Positions 1 through 7,345 of a stretch of DNA of 13,472 nucleotides are shown here, piece by piece. The stretch is from contig JAITWF010000108.1 of NCBI GenBank assembly GCA_031285415.1, positions 1 through 13,472 of the forward strand. Direction: 5' to 3'. The number at the start of each line of letters is the position of its first letter. Positions within the stretch are counted from its first letter, which is position 1. This stretch comes from Deferribacteraceae bacterium. GTDB lineage: Bacteria; Chrysiogenota; Deferribacteres; Deferribacterales; JAISNW01. The position numbers and the translations under genes are program-made. The notes beneath the pieces are model-generated. The model did no database searches. It saw only the letters and a program-made list of their open reading frames with translations, and had not been told where the DNA came from.

Positions 1-583
1 CTGTCATAGCGATAAATAGTATCCCTGCCTGAAATGCGTCGGTATACATAACGCTCTTCAATCCGCCCACCCATACATAGATCGCTACAACTAGCACAAA
101 TACGGTGAGCGATACATCGTACGAGATACCAAAGTATGCCTCCACAAAGTTTGCGCCCCCCTTTATCACAGAGGCTGCGTAGATCGGCATGAATAGGAAG
201 ATTAGAAGCCCCGAAAAGATCTGTATACGTTTCGAGCCGAACCGTTTCCCCAATAGCTCTGGAAAGGTATGTGCGTCTAGCTCTGCCCCGATACGGCGAG
301 TCTGCTTGCCAAAGAATACGAATGCGATAAATACGCCCACAAATACGCATAGGAATGTGAGCCAAAGAACTCCCATACCAAGGTTTGCCGCAAGCCCACC
401 GAATCCAACGATTGCAGAGGTAGAGATAAATGTTGCCCCATATGATAAAGCCATCACCATATAATGAGTCTGCCGACCTGCTATCATATAGTCGGTGTGT
501 GTTTTAGTGCGTCTGAACCCTAAATATCCTAATACGCAAAGAATTATTAAATATATTATACACGCTGCTGCCTGATAAATCAT
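1..583 (-). CDS. Sodium:solute symporter family protein (partial, C-terminus beyond left edge)
   Basis: The first 194 residues of an inner-membrane sodium/solute cotransporter of the SSS family (PutP/PanF type) are present; the remainder runs off the left edge. Reading from the ATG at 583, successive hydrophobic stretches fall at about residues 3-20, 46-66, 70-93, 125-143 and 160-175. The segment GGLKSVMYTDAFQ near residue 175-187 matches the conserved GG.k.V.yTD..Q region that follows the fifth to sixth helices of this family. The substrate (monocarboxylate, amino acid, pantothenate or other) cannot be told from this part. The start overlaps the stop of the upstream 37-residue gene as ATGA, so translation is probably coupled. 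Family assignment is secure; the specificity is not. Confidence 0.88.
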   Translation of the reverse strand, partial: MIYQAAACIIYLIILCVLGYLGFRRTKTHTDYMIAGRQTHYMVMALSYGATFISTSAIVGFGGLAANLGMGVLWLTFLCVFVGVFIAFVFFGKQTRRIGAELDAHTFPELLGKRFGSKRIQIFSGLLIFLFMPIYAASVIKGGANFVEAYFGISYDVSLTVFVLVVAIYVWVGGLKSVMYTDAFQAGILFIAMT

Positions 584-693
584 AGATCGTCACCTTTATT
601 CCAATTACGCACTCCATAAATAACGCATAAAAGCGCACTTCCGATAGAACTTATATATACAAGGGCAAGTTGCCAATCTGCAAATCCGAGCAT
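580..693 (-). CDS. Symporter small accessory protein (37 aa)
   Basis: A 37-residue reading frame too short for most gene finders. It begins MLGFADWQLALVYIS, contains one hydrophobic segment at about residues 9-27, and ends in a polar tail, VRNWNKGDDL. A strong GGAGG lies six bases before the ATG (700-704), and the stop overlaps the symporter start as ATGA. The length, the MLGF.DWQ opening, the single membrane span and the position just before an SSS symporter fit the family named 'symporter small accessory protein'. Its role is presumed to be as a subunit or stabiliser of the transporter in the inner membrane; this is inferred from gene pairing. It should be the first gene of this operon. Confidence 0.82.
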   Translation of the reverse strand: MLGFADWQLALVYISSIGSALLCVIYGVRNWNKGDDL

Positions 694-699
694 GATATG

Positions 700-704
700 C
701 CTCC
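700..704 (-). promoter_or_regulatory. Strong Shine-Dalgarno site for the 37-aa accessory gene
   Basis: A perfect GGAGG on the minus strand, six bases before the ATG at 693. It supports translation of this very short gene, and by coupling of the symporter that follows. Confidence 0.75.
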
Positions 705-788
705 AAAATATTCGATAGATACAACAATACTGTTAGTTGCTTAACTTAGAAAAGATCCTATTTGATTGTAGTGCAGAAAAATATTGTG

Positions 789-805
789 TTCCCTCTAGGA
801 GGGAA
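789..805. promoter_or_regulatory. 17-bp perfect palindrome in divergent promoter region (candidate operator)
   Basis: TTCCCTC-TAG-GAGGGAA is a perfect inverted repeat with 7-base arms and a 3-base centre, lying between the divergent accessory/symporter and hypF genes. Neither strand has a T-run next to it and the loop would be too small, so a terminator is unlikely. A dimeric regulator site is the natural reading. It sits about 100 bp upstream of the hypF promoter and about 100 bp upstream of the accessory gene, so it could serve either side. The binding protein is unknown. Confidence 0.4.
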
Positions 806-821
806 AAAAGAAAGCTGCGAA

Positions 822-851
822 AAAAAAGTTTGAAGAGTATGTAACTTTTTT
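822..851. other. A/T-rich inverted repeat
   Basis: AAAAAAGTT (822-830) and AACTTTTTT (843-851) are perfect 9-base complementary arms around a 12-base spacer. The stem has almost no G/C, so it would be a weak hairpin. The A-tracts may instead bend the DNA upstream of the hypF promoter. No gene on the plus strand ends before it, so a terminator role for the plus strand is unlikely. Confidence 0.3.
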
Positions 852-887
852 CATAAGATTTCGTTATATAGCAGATCTATATTTATC

Positions 888-916
888 TTGGCAAGTGTTT
901 TTTTTAACTATATAAT
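888..916 (+). promoter_or_regulatory. Sigma-70-type promoter for hypF, predicted leaderless transcript
   Basis: TTGGCA at 888-893 (5 of 6 matches to the -35 consensus) and TATAAT at 911-916 (6 of 6) are separated by exactly 17 bp. A transcript would be expected to start 6-8 bases after the -10 box, at about 922-924, which is the hypF ATG itself. No Shine-Dalgarno sequence precedes that ATG. The two facts agree with a leaderless mRNA. Confidence 0.7.
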
Positions 917-921
917 CAGAT

Positions 922-3153
922 ATGACGTTTGCAACATACAAGATCAATATAACAGGTGTAGTTCAGGGGGTGGGATTCCGCCCATTTGTGGCTAATCTCG
1001 CCCGAGAGCTATCAATAATGGGCACCGTGCAGAACACTGGCAGCGGTGTCGAGATCTTTTCATCGGCTACGAAAGATACACTAAATATATTCGCTGCTTC
1101 CTTAAAGGATAAACGCCCTCCGCAGTCGCATATTGCGGAGTTTGATCTGATTGAGGTTGAGTATACCGCATTTGAGGAGTTTACAATTCTCCCCTCCGTC
1201 AGTCGAGAGCGTGCCGCCCCTGTTTTTATCCCTACCGACTTGGCAACCTGCCCTGAATGCTCTATCGAGCTTGCAGATCCAGCTAACCGCAGGTATAAGT
1301 ATCCCTTTATAAACTGCACGCAGTGCGGCCCTCGATATAGTATTATCAACTCACTACCATATGATAGAGTCAGTACCACTATGGAACAGTTCAAGATGTG
1401 TCCAGAGTGTCAGAGTGAGTACGATAATCCAGCCGATCGCAGGTATCATGCCCAGCCGAACGCCTGCCCAGTATGCGGCCCACAGGTGTGGATCGGCGGC
1501 CTAAAGGGCGTTGAGGCGATCGAATATACCGCCAACCTAATTGATAGTGGCGAAATTATCGCCATGAAGGGGCTTGGCGGCTATCATCTTATCTGCGACG
1601 CTACTAATAGCACGGCTATCCGCAAACTTCGAGAGTATAAGAGGCGCAATACAAAGCCACTCGCCGTGATGTGCCAAAGCCTGTCCGACATAACTATCGA
1701 GATGGATGAGGAGCTAAAGGGGGCACTCACCTCTGTCGAAGCTCCTATTGTGATTATCGATTGGCAGAATCACCCACTATCAGAGCTTATAAATCCGCTA
1801 TCAAATGATATTGGCGTAATGCTTGCCTACACCCCCCTGCATAAGATCCTTTTAAATACCGCAAAGACGAACTATATCGTAGCCACAAGCGGCAATAAAC
1901 GAGATGAGCCGATTGCAGCGAGCGTTGCAGAGGCGGAGGAGGCTCTTTCAGAGTTTACCCCTCACTTTCTGCACCATAATCGACCGATCACGAACAGGAT
2001 TGATGATAGCGTCGCCACAAAATCTGCTGGCAGAGTGCGTCTACTTCGCCGTGGTCGTGGTTTCGCACCGTTTCCAACTACAGCGGATAAAAGAACCGAT
2101 AAGATAATTTTTGCCGCAGGGGCGCAGTTGAAAAGCTCGATCTCCTTCACAAAGGGGGCGTACACCTTTGTGAGCCAATATATCGGCGATCTAGACAATG
2201 CCGCTACGGTCGACTTTTATACCGAAACATATAATAATATGCGACGAATCCTCAATGCAGAGCCACAGATAGTCGTCTGCGACAAACATGAGGGGTACCA
2301 CTCTACATCGTTTGCAAAGTCGCTTGGGCTACCTCTACTACAGCTTCAGCACCATCACGCCCACCTATACGCCGTTATGGCAGAGTACAAGCTCACAGAT
2401 AACGTAATCGGGCTTATCGCCGATGGCACAGGCTATGGTGATGACGGTTCTATCTGGGGTTGCGAGGTATTTGCACTGCAAAATGGCGTAATTAGCAGAG
2501 ATTATCATCTGGAGTACGTGCCGCAGGTGGGGGGCGACGCCTCTGTGCGCTATCCATCACGAATGGCGCAGTCGTGGCTCACCCACGCAGGGGTATGGAG
2601 TGAAGAGCTTCAAGAGCGCATGGGGATCACTGCCGAAGAGTGCAAACTAACTAATGCGCTTATAAAGAGCAATATCAATACTATCCCCACAAGCTCGGCA
2701 GGTCGCCTCTTTGAGAGCGTTGGGGCGATGGTGTTACGGATTAATAAAAATGAGTATGAGGCGCACGCCGCAATGGCTCTGGAGGCTATCGCAAATGACA
2801 ACAGCGGCAGATATAGCTTTGAATTGCAAAATGGCAATATACTCTTAGCCCCTGCCATACAAGAGCTAACGCAAGATATTATAGATGGTACGCCGCTAGC
2901 CGATATATCGGCAAAGTTCCATAATACATTTGCAGAGAGTTTAGTCGAGTGTGCAAAAAAGATCGCATGCGATAGAGGGATAACGGATGTTGCTCTCTCT
3001 GGCGGAGTCTTTCAAAATAAGAAATTATTAGAGAGAGTCGAGAAGTTGCTTGTAAAGGCTGGATTAAACTGCTATATCCCTATTAGGGTGCCATCTAATG
3101 ATGGTGGAATCTCCCTCGGGCAAGCATATTGGTGTATAATAAATGACAATTAA
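922..3153 (+). CDS. hypF: Carbamoyltransferase HypF, [NiFe] hydrogenase maturation
   Basis: HypF uses carbamoyl phosphate and ATP to put a carbamoyl group on the C-terminal cysteine of HypE, the first step in making the CN ligands of [NiFe] hydrogenases in the cytoplasm. The 743 residues show the full order: an acylphosphatase domain (residues 5-90; GVVQGVGFRPFV with Arg20 and Asn38 as catalytic residues), two zinc-finger-like motifs with Cys pairs at 110/113, 132/135, 160/163 and 182/185, a YrdC-like domain (about 200-380), and a Kae1-like domain with HHHAH near 476, DGTGYGDDG near 501, LSGGVFQN, and SNDGG near the C-terminus. Length is usual for the family. No other hyp or hydrogenase gene is nearby. 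The start is fixed by its distance to the acylphosphatase motif; it has no ribosome binding site and a promoter ends just before it. The end overlaps the next gene by 11 bp. Confidence 0.97.
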   Translation: MTFATYKINITGVVQGVGFRPFVANLARELSIMGTVQNTGSGVEIFSSATKDTLNIFAASLKDKRPPQSHIAEFDLIEVEYTAFEEFTILPSVSRERAAPVFIPTDLATCPECSIELADPANRRYKYPFINCTQCGPRYSIINSLPYDRVSTTMEQFKMCPECQSEYDNPADRRYHAQPNACPVCGPQVWIGGLKGVEAIEYTANLIDSGEIIAMKGLGGYHLICDATNSTAIRKLREYKRRNTKPLAVMCQSLSDITIEMDEELKGALTSVEAPIVIIDWQNHPLSELINPLSNDIGVMLAYTPLHKILLNTAKTNYIVATSGNKRDEPIAASVAEAEEALSEFTPHFLHHNRPITNRIDDSVATKSAGRVRLLRRGRGFAPFPTTADKRTDKIIFAAGAQLKSSISFTKGAYTFVSQYIGDLDNAATVDFYTETYNNMRRILNAEPQIVVCDKHEGYHSTSFAKSLGLPLLQLQHHHAHLYAVMAEYKLTDNVIGLIADGTGYGDDGSIWGCEVFALQNGVISRDYHLEYVPQVGGDASVRYPSRMAQSWLTHAGVWSEELQERMGITAEECKLTNALIKSNINTIPTSSAGRLFESVGAMVLRINKNEYEAHAAMALEAIANDNSGRYSFELQNGNILLAPAIQELTQDIIDGTPLADISAKFHNTFAESLVECAKKIACDRGITDVALSGGVFQNKKLLERVEKLLVKAGLNCYIPIRVPSNDGGISLGQAYWCIINDN

Positions 3154-4183
3154 ATTTGATATAAAAAATCTGCTCCAGATAGCGGCGATCGTTCTCATTG
3201 TATATATTGTATATACGTCGTATCAGGTGCTACTGGTGGCGATATTCGGCTCGCTACTTGCATATATGCTAAACCCTGCCGTGAATAAGCTCTGTGGGCG
3301 GCATATCCCCAGAGTGCTTGCGGTTATGGTGATGGTAGCTCTATCGGGGGGGTTGATCCTTCTGCTCGCCCTCTTCCTGCTGCCACAGCTATTCAATAAT
3401 ATAAACGATTTCGCCCAAAACCTCCCCTCGTACGTCACATGGGTGATGAGCCGCCTTGTGCTGGTGGGTGAGAGGCTGAATGTAGATCTCTCTGCAATCT
3501 CCCTATACCACTATATGACGCAGTGGATGAGCGACTCTGGCACCTCTGTGCTACGCTGGATGGGCGGCGTTGCTGGATCGCTACAGTATGCAACGGCGGT
3601 CGGTGCCAATCTGATACTTCTTCCAGTGATTACATTTTTTCTGCTGATAAACTATCCGGAGGTAATATCTTTTATGGATACATACATGGGCAACAAGGAT
3701 AAGGGCGTGAGAAAATATATCGTAATGTTTAATAATGTTATGTCGTCGTACTTTCGTGGGCAGTTCACCGTTGTGGCGATCCTATGCGTGCTATACTCCC
3801 TTGCGCTATGGCTTGTGGGGCTTGATACATGGATCCTTCTCGGTATCTCCACTGGACTACTATCGATAGTGCCATATCTAGGCTTTTCGGTGGGGGTAGT
3901 GATCTCTGTAGTGATGGCTGCGGTGCAGTTTCAAGACGTTTGGCACCCGATCTATGTCGTCATCGGCTACTCTATCGTGCAGGCACTCGAGAGCTTCGTA
4001 ATCACCCCACGTGTAATGGGTAGCTCGCTTGGGCTAAACCCTGTTGCTACTATTATAGTACTTCTGATCGGCGGTGCAGTATTTGGAATTATTGGAATGA
4101 TCTTTGCACTTCCACTTGCCGCCGTTATATTTAAGATATATAAAGATCGTATCAAACCGAAAGAGGATAATCTTGATGAGTAG
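3143..4183 (+). CDS. AI-2E family transporter (PerM-like membrane protein)
   Basis: A 346-residue polytopic inner-membrane protein of the AI-2E/PerM (UPF0118) family. Hydrophobic segments are visible at about 9-37 (two helices), 57-83, 153-171, 208-262 (several helices) and 270-332. The family signatures are present: VPYLG near 245, and TPRVMGSSLGLNP followed by a glycine-rich GGAVFGIIGMIFALPLAAV stretch near the C-terminus. Members include the autoinducer-2 exporter TqsA and Na+/H+ antiporter-like proteins, and the substrate cannot be told from sequence. The ATG lies inside the last codons of hypF and there is no clear ribosome binding site, so translation is probably coupled to hypF. The stop overlaps the glmU start by 8 bp. 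Confidence 0.9.
   Translation: MTIKFDIKNLLQIAAIVLIVYIVYTSYQVLLVAIFGSLLAYMLNPAVNKLCGRHIPRVLAVMVMVALSGGLILLLALFLLPQLFNNINDFAQNLPSYVTWVMSRLVLVGERLNVDLSAISLYHYMTQWMSDSGTSVLRWMGGVAGSLQYATAVGANLILLPVITFFLLINYPEVISFMDTYMGNKDKGVRKYIVMFNNVMSSYFRGQFTVVAILCVLYSLALWLVGLDTWILLGISTGLLSIVPYLGFSVGVVISVVMAAVQFQDVWHPIYVVIGYSIVQALESFVITPRVMGSSLGLNPVATIIVLLIGGAVFGIIGMIFALPLAAVIFKIYKDRIKPKEDNLDE
4161..4166 (+). promoter_or_regulatory. Ribosome binding site deciding the glmU start
   Basis: AAGAGG lies nine bases before the ATG at 4176. The same frame is open upstream to an ATG at 4104, but that start would add 24 residues ahead of the conserved LAAGKGTRM region and has no comparable signal. The start at 4176 is therefore preferred. 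Confidence 0.65.
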
Positions 4184-5540
4184 TCTAATCGTCGTAATCC
4201 TTGCCGCTGGCAAGGGTACAAGAATGAAGTCAGAGCTACCGAAAGTTGCGCACCCTGTGGCAGATAAACCAATGCTTTCATACACAATCGATCTCGCAAA
4301 GGGGCTAACACCCGAAAAGATCGCCGTTGTAGTGAGTGCTGATAGCGAAATACCAAAGCTTTTCAACGACCCTGCCCTTACCTTCTGCGTGCAAAAGGAG
4401 CAGAGCGGCACCGCCGACGCAGTGCTTGCCGCAAAGCCTCTGCTAGATGGCTATAAAGGCAACGTGCTTATCCTCTGTGGCGATATGCCAAATATTCAGG
4501 CGGACACTGTCAGCAAATTTATTAGTGCAGCTAAACTTGAAAAAGCCTCGTTTATAACTGTAAAATCTACAAACCCTAAAGGGTATGGGCGTGTTGTGCG
4601 TGGAATCGATCACTCGGTCTATCAGGTAGTCGAGGAGAAAGACGCAAACGAGCATGAGAAGAAGATTACAGAGATTAATACTGGCGTCTACTATATGGCG
4701 GCGGAGCTTCTCTTAGAGCGTCTTGCAAAGGTGGGTAATAGCAATGCGCAGAACGAGTACTACCTCACCGATATCTTAAAAGATGGCAGCTTCGGCTGGC
4801 TTGCAGAGAAAGAGGCGGAGTTCTTAGGGGTAAACGATCGGGTGCAGCTTGCACAACTCTCTCGCATTATATGGAAGAGTAGGGCGACAAAGTGGATGGA
4901 GCAGGGCGTATCTATCATAAACCCTGACGATGTATATCTCTCTCCAGATGTCACGATTGCGCAAGATGTCACTATCTACCCTAATGTATATTTGCAAGGT
5001 AAAACGACTATTAATAAAGGCTGTACGCTCTATTCAGGAGTACGAATCGTTGATTCTGCGGTAGATGAGGGGTGCGTAATAAAGGAGAATACCCTTATAG
5101 AGGAGAGTCACGTTGGCGCAAAGTGCAACGTAGGGCCTATGGCGCACCTTCGCCCACACTCAACCCTTGTAGGGGAGAACTCGATCGGAAACTTTGTGGA
5201 GATAAAGAACGCCACAGTCGGCAAGGGGAGCAAGGCGAACCACCTGACATATCTCGGCGACGCTACGATCGGCGTGAATACAAACGTCGGTTGCGGCACG
5301 ATCACATGCAACTACGATGGATTTAAGAAACATCATACAACTATAGGCGATAATGTGTTTGTGGGGTCGGATGTGCAGTTTGTCGCCCCAATAACTGTGG
5401 GAGATGGCGCAATAGTGGCAGCTGGCACAACGGTGACAGCAGATATACCGAACAACGCCCTTGCGATAGCTCGCACCCCACAGAAGAATCTAGATGATAA
5501 AGCTGGCTCTATTCGTTTACAGAAAGGCGGGAAAAGATAA
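4176..5540 (+). CDS. glmU: Bifunctional N-acetylglucosamine-1-phosphate uridyltransferase / glucosamine-1-phosphate acetyltransferase GlmU
   Basis: GlmU acetylates glucosamine-1-phosphate with acetyl-CoA and then joins UTP to give UDP-GlcNAc, the precursor of peptidoglycan and lipid A. The 454 residues have the usual two halves. The N-terminal Rossmann-like uridyltransferase (1-228) has LAAGKGTRM near residue 9, Q..GTADAV near 75, CGDMP with the metal Asp near 102, and GVNDR near 225. The C-terminal left-handed beta-helix (about 245-454) has repeated hexapeptides and the acetyltransferase residues in LRP, NFVEIK, GSKANHLTYLGDA, GCGTITCNYDG and the ARTPQ end. All catalytic positions I can place are present. 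The GTADA segment has Asp where GTAHA or GTGHA is usual. The stop overlaps the glmS start (TAATG), so the two enzymes of one pathway are made together. Confidence 0.97.
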   Translation: MSSLIVVILAAGKGTRMKSELPKVAHPVADKPMLSYTIDLAKGLTPEKIAVVVSADSEIPKLFNDPALTFCVQKEQSGTADAVLAAKPLLDGYKGNVLILCGDMPNIQADTVSKFISAAKLEKASFITVKSTNPKGYGRVVRGIDHSVYQVVEEKDANEHEKKITEINTGVYYMAAELLLERLAKVGNSNAQNEYYLTDILKDGSFGWLAEKEAEFLGVNDRVQLAQLSRIIWKSRATKWMEQGVSIINPDDVYLSPDVTIAQDVTIYPNVYLQGKTTINKGCTLYSGVRIVDSAVDEGCVIKENTLIEESHVGAKCNVGPMAHLRPHSTLVGENSIGNFVEIKNATVGKGSKANHLTYLGDATIGVNTNVGCGTITCNYDGFKKHHTTIGDNVFVGSDVQFVAPITVGDGAIVAAGTTVTADIPNNALAIARTPQKNLDDKAGSIRLQKGGKR

Positions 5541-7345
5541 TGTGCGGAATAGTTGGGTATATTGGAGAGCGTAACGCAGTAGACACCATAATAAATGGGC
5601 TATCCCATCTGGAGTATAAGGGGTACGACTCCGCTGGCATTGCGGTGCCGCAGGGGGCAGGGGTCACGATAATCCGTGCAGTGGGGAAGCTCGATAATCT
5701 CAAAGAGGCACTAAGCGGCAAGGAGATCGCAGCCACTATGGGGATAGGGCATATCCGCTGGCAGGCACACACAGAGGTGAACGCTCACCCAAATCGATCA
5801 GACCATATTGTATTGGTGCATGATGGAATTGTAGAGAACTATAAAGAGCTAAAGGATAAGCTACTAAATGCTGGCTACCAGTTCCAATCCGACACCGATA
5901 CAGAGGTGATTACCCACCTGATACATAGCATGTACAAAGGGGATCTCTCAAAGGCTGTATACGACGCTGTAGCGAAGGTAAAGGGGGCGTATGCGGTCCT
6001 TGCTATCTCCACTAAAGAGCCAGAGAAGCTTGTGGCGGCTCGTCGCAGCTCTCCACTCATTATCGGCGTTGAAGAGGGTGGATATATAGCCACCAGCGAT
6101 ATACCAGCCGCCCTTGAAATTACTAGAGATTTTATCTCGCTAGATGATGGAGATCTCGCCCTTATCACACCAAAAAATATCACAATATACGATAATACAG
6201 GTAAATCTATCCAGCGTTCTACAATTCATATCGATTGGGACGAAGAGATGGCAGAGAGGGACGGCTTCGACGATTTCATGATCAAAGAGATCCACGAACA
6301 GCCTCGCACTATCATGGATACCCTTAGAGGTAAAATTATACCAGATGAGGGGCGGATCTTTCTTGGAGAGCTGCAAGAGCTTGATGTAGCAAATCTAGAG
6401 CGGATAATCTTCCTTGCGTGCGGCACCAGCTGGCACGCAAGCCTATTGGGTAAGCAGTTTATCGAAAGATACGCACATATCCCCGTTGAGGTCGATATCG
6501 CCTCCGAATTCCCTTACAGAGATCTACAGTTAAATAAAAATACCCTCTGCATATGCATTAGCCAATCGGGGGAGACCACCGATACTAAGGTGGCTATGCG
6601 CTCTGCCTTAGATAAAGGGGCGCAGGTGCTTGCGATCTGCAACGTCGTCGGAGCCTCTCTAGCTAAAGAATCTACCTATGCAATATATACTCACGCTGGC
6701 CCCGAGATCAGTATCGCCTCTACAAAGGCGTTCACCTCGCAAGCGCTCACTATACTACTGATAGCGTTATGGCTTGGCGAGCGGCGCAAGGTGACCGATA
6801 ACAAGCAGATCGCAGAGATCTTTAAAGACCTCATGATAGTACCAGAGAGGATTAACGCTATCCTTGAGCAGAAGGAGGCTGTCAAAGCTGTTGCAGATCA
6901 GTATAAAGATAGCAAAAACTTTGTATATCTCGGCAGGAATTTGACAGCACCTATCGCACTAGAGGGGGCGTTAAAGCTGAAGGAGACCTCATATATCCAT
7001 GCGGAGGGGTATCCTGCTGGCGAGCTTCGACACGGCCCTATCGCCCTACTAGATAAAACGTTCCCTGCAATGTTCCTAGCACCTGGAATCAAGGTGCAGG
7101 AGAGTATCTTTAGCATATTGCAAGAGGCAAAGGCTAAAGGGGGCAGGGTCGTAGCTGTATTTTCAGAGAAGGATAGAGATAACCACCCCGAATGCGATCA
7201 CGCCCTCTTTGTGCCAGATTGCGAGGTAGAGGAGATGGCGGTATTTCTGACGGTAGTCGTGGCACAGCTATTTGCCTACTACTGTGCTAAGGGGCTGGGT
7301 AGAGATATAGATAAGCCACGCAATCTTTCTAAAGCTGTAATATAA
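5540..7345 (+). CDS. glmS: Glutamine--fructose-6-phosphate aminotransferase (isomerizing) GlmS, with altered glutaminase site
   Basis: GlmS makes glucosamine-6-phosphate from fructose-6-phosphate using ammonia released from glutamine. Of its 601 residues, 1-235 are the class-II glutaminase domain (nucleophile Cys2 in MCGIVGYIG; LEYKGYDSAG; SDTDTEVITHL). The rest are two SIS domains with ACGTS near 292, SQSGETTDT near 340, AGPEISIASTKAF near 393, KETSYIHAEGYPAGELRHGP near 478, and a C-terminal DKPRNLSKAVI. The synthase half looks fully intact. The glutaminase half is odd: the Q-loop reads RWQAHTEVNAHP at residues 73-84 where RWATHG.P.E.NAHP is usual, so three residues are missing and Thr76 (E. 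coli numbering) is Ala. The oxyanion-hole Asn98 is Asp (HDGIVEN, Asp95 here). It follows glmU directly and is followed by a structured repeat that starts at its stop codon. The name is secure; normal glutamine use is not. Confidence 0.95.
   Translation: MCGIVGYIGERNAVDTIINGLSHLEYKGYDSAGIAVPQGAGVTIIRAVGKLDNLKEALSGKEIAATMGIGHIRWQAHTEVNAHPNRSDHIVLVHDGIVENYKELKDKLLNAGYQFQSDTDTEVITHLIHSMYKGDLSKAVYDAVAKVKGAYAVLAISTKEPEKLVAARRSSPLIIGVEEGGYIATSDIPAALEITRDFISLDDGDLALITPKNITIYDNTGKSIQRSTIHIDWDEEMAERDGFDDFMIKEIHEQPRTIMDTLRGKIIPDEGRIFLGELQELDVANLERIIFLACGTSWHASLLGKQFIERYAHIPVEVDIASEFPYRDLQLNKNTLCICISQSGETTDTKVAMRSALDKGAQVLAICNVVGASLAKESTYAIYTHAGPEISIASTKAFTSQALTILLIALWLGERRKVTDNKQIAEIFKDLMIVPERINAILEQKEAVKAVADQYKDSKNFVYLGRNLTAPIALEGALKLKETSYIHAEGYPAGELRHGPIALLDKTFPAMFLAPGIKVQESIFSILQEAKAKGGRVVAVFSEKDRDNHPECDHALFVPDCEVEEMAVFLTVVVAQLFAYYCAKGLGRDIDKPRNLSKAVI

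Noticed and set aside
822..851. Intrinsic terminator upstream of hypF
   Set aside because: The stem is almost wholly A/T and no plus-strand gene ends before it; better read as an A-tract inverted repeat.
888..905. Possible sigma-54 promoter (TTGGCAAG)
   Set aside because: The GC of the -12 element is absent ten bases after the GG; the 17-bp-spaced TATAAT makes a sigma-70 reading far better.
963..1394. 143-codon open frame on the minus strand inside hypF
   Set aside because: It is a shadow of the hypF acylphosphatase and zinc-finger region, has no recognisable domain and no ribosome site, and hypF is plainly the real gene.
4104..4175. 24-codon upstream extension of glmU
   Set aside because: It would overlap perM by 80 bp and precede the conserved N-terminus; the ATG at 4176 has AAGAGG at correct spacing.
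4374..4440. GTADA instead of GTAHA/GTGHA in GlmU as an inactivating change
   Set aside because: The altered residue is not one of the catalytic or metal ligands I know, and all other active-site motifs of both domains are intact.
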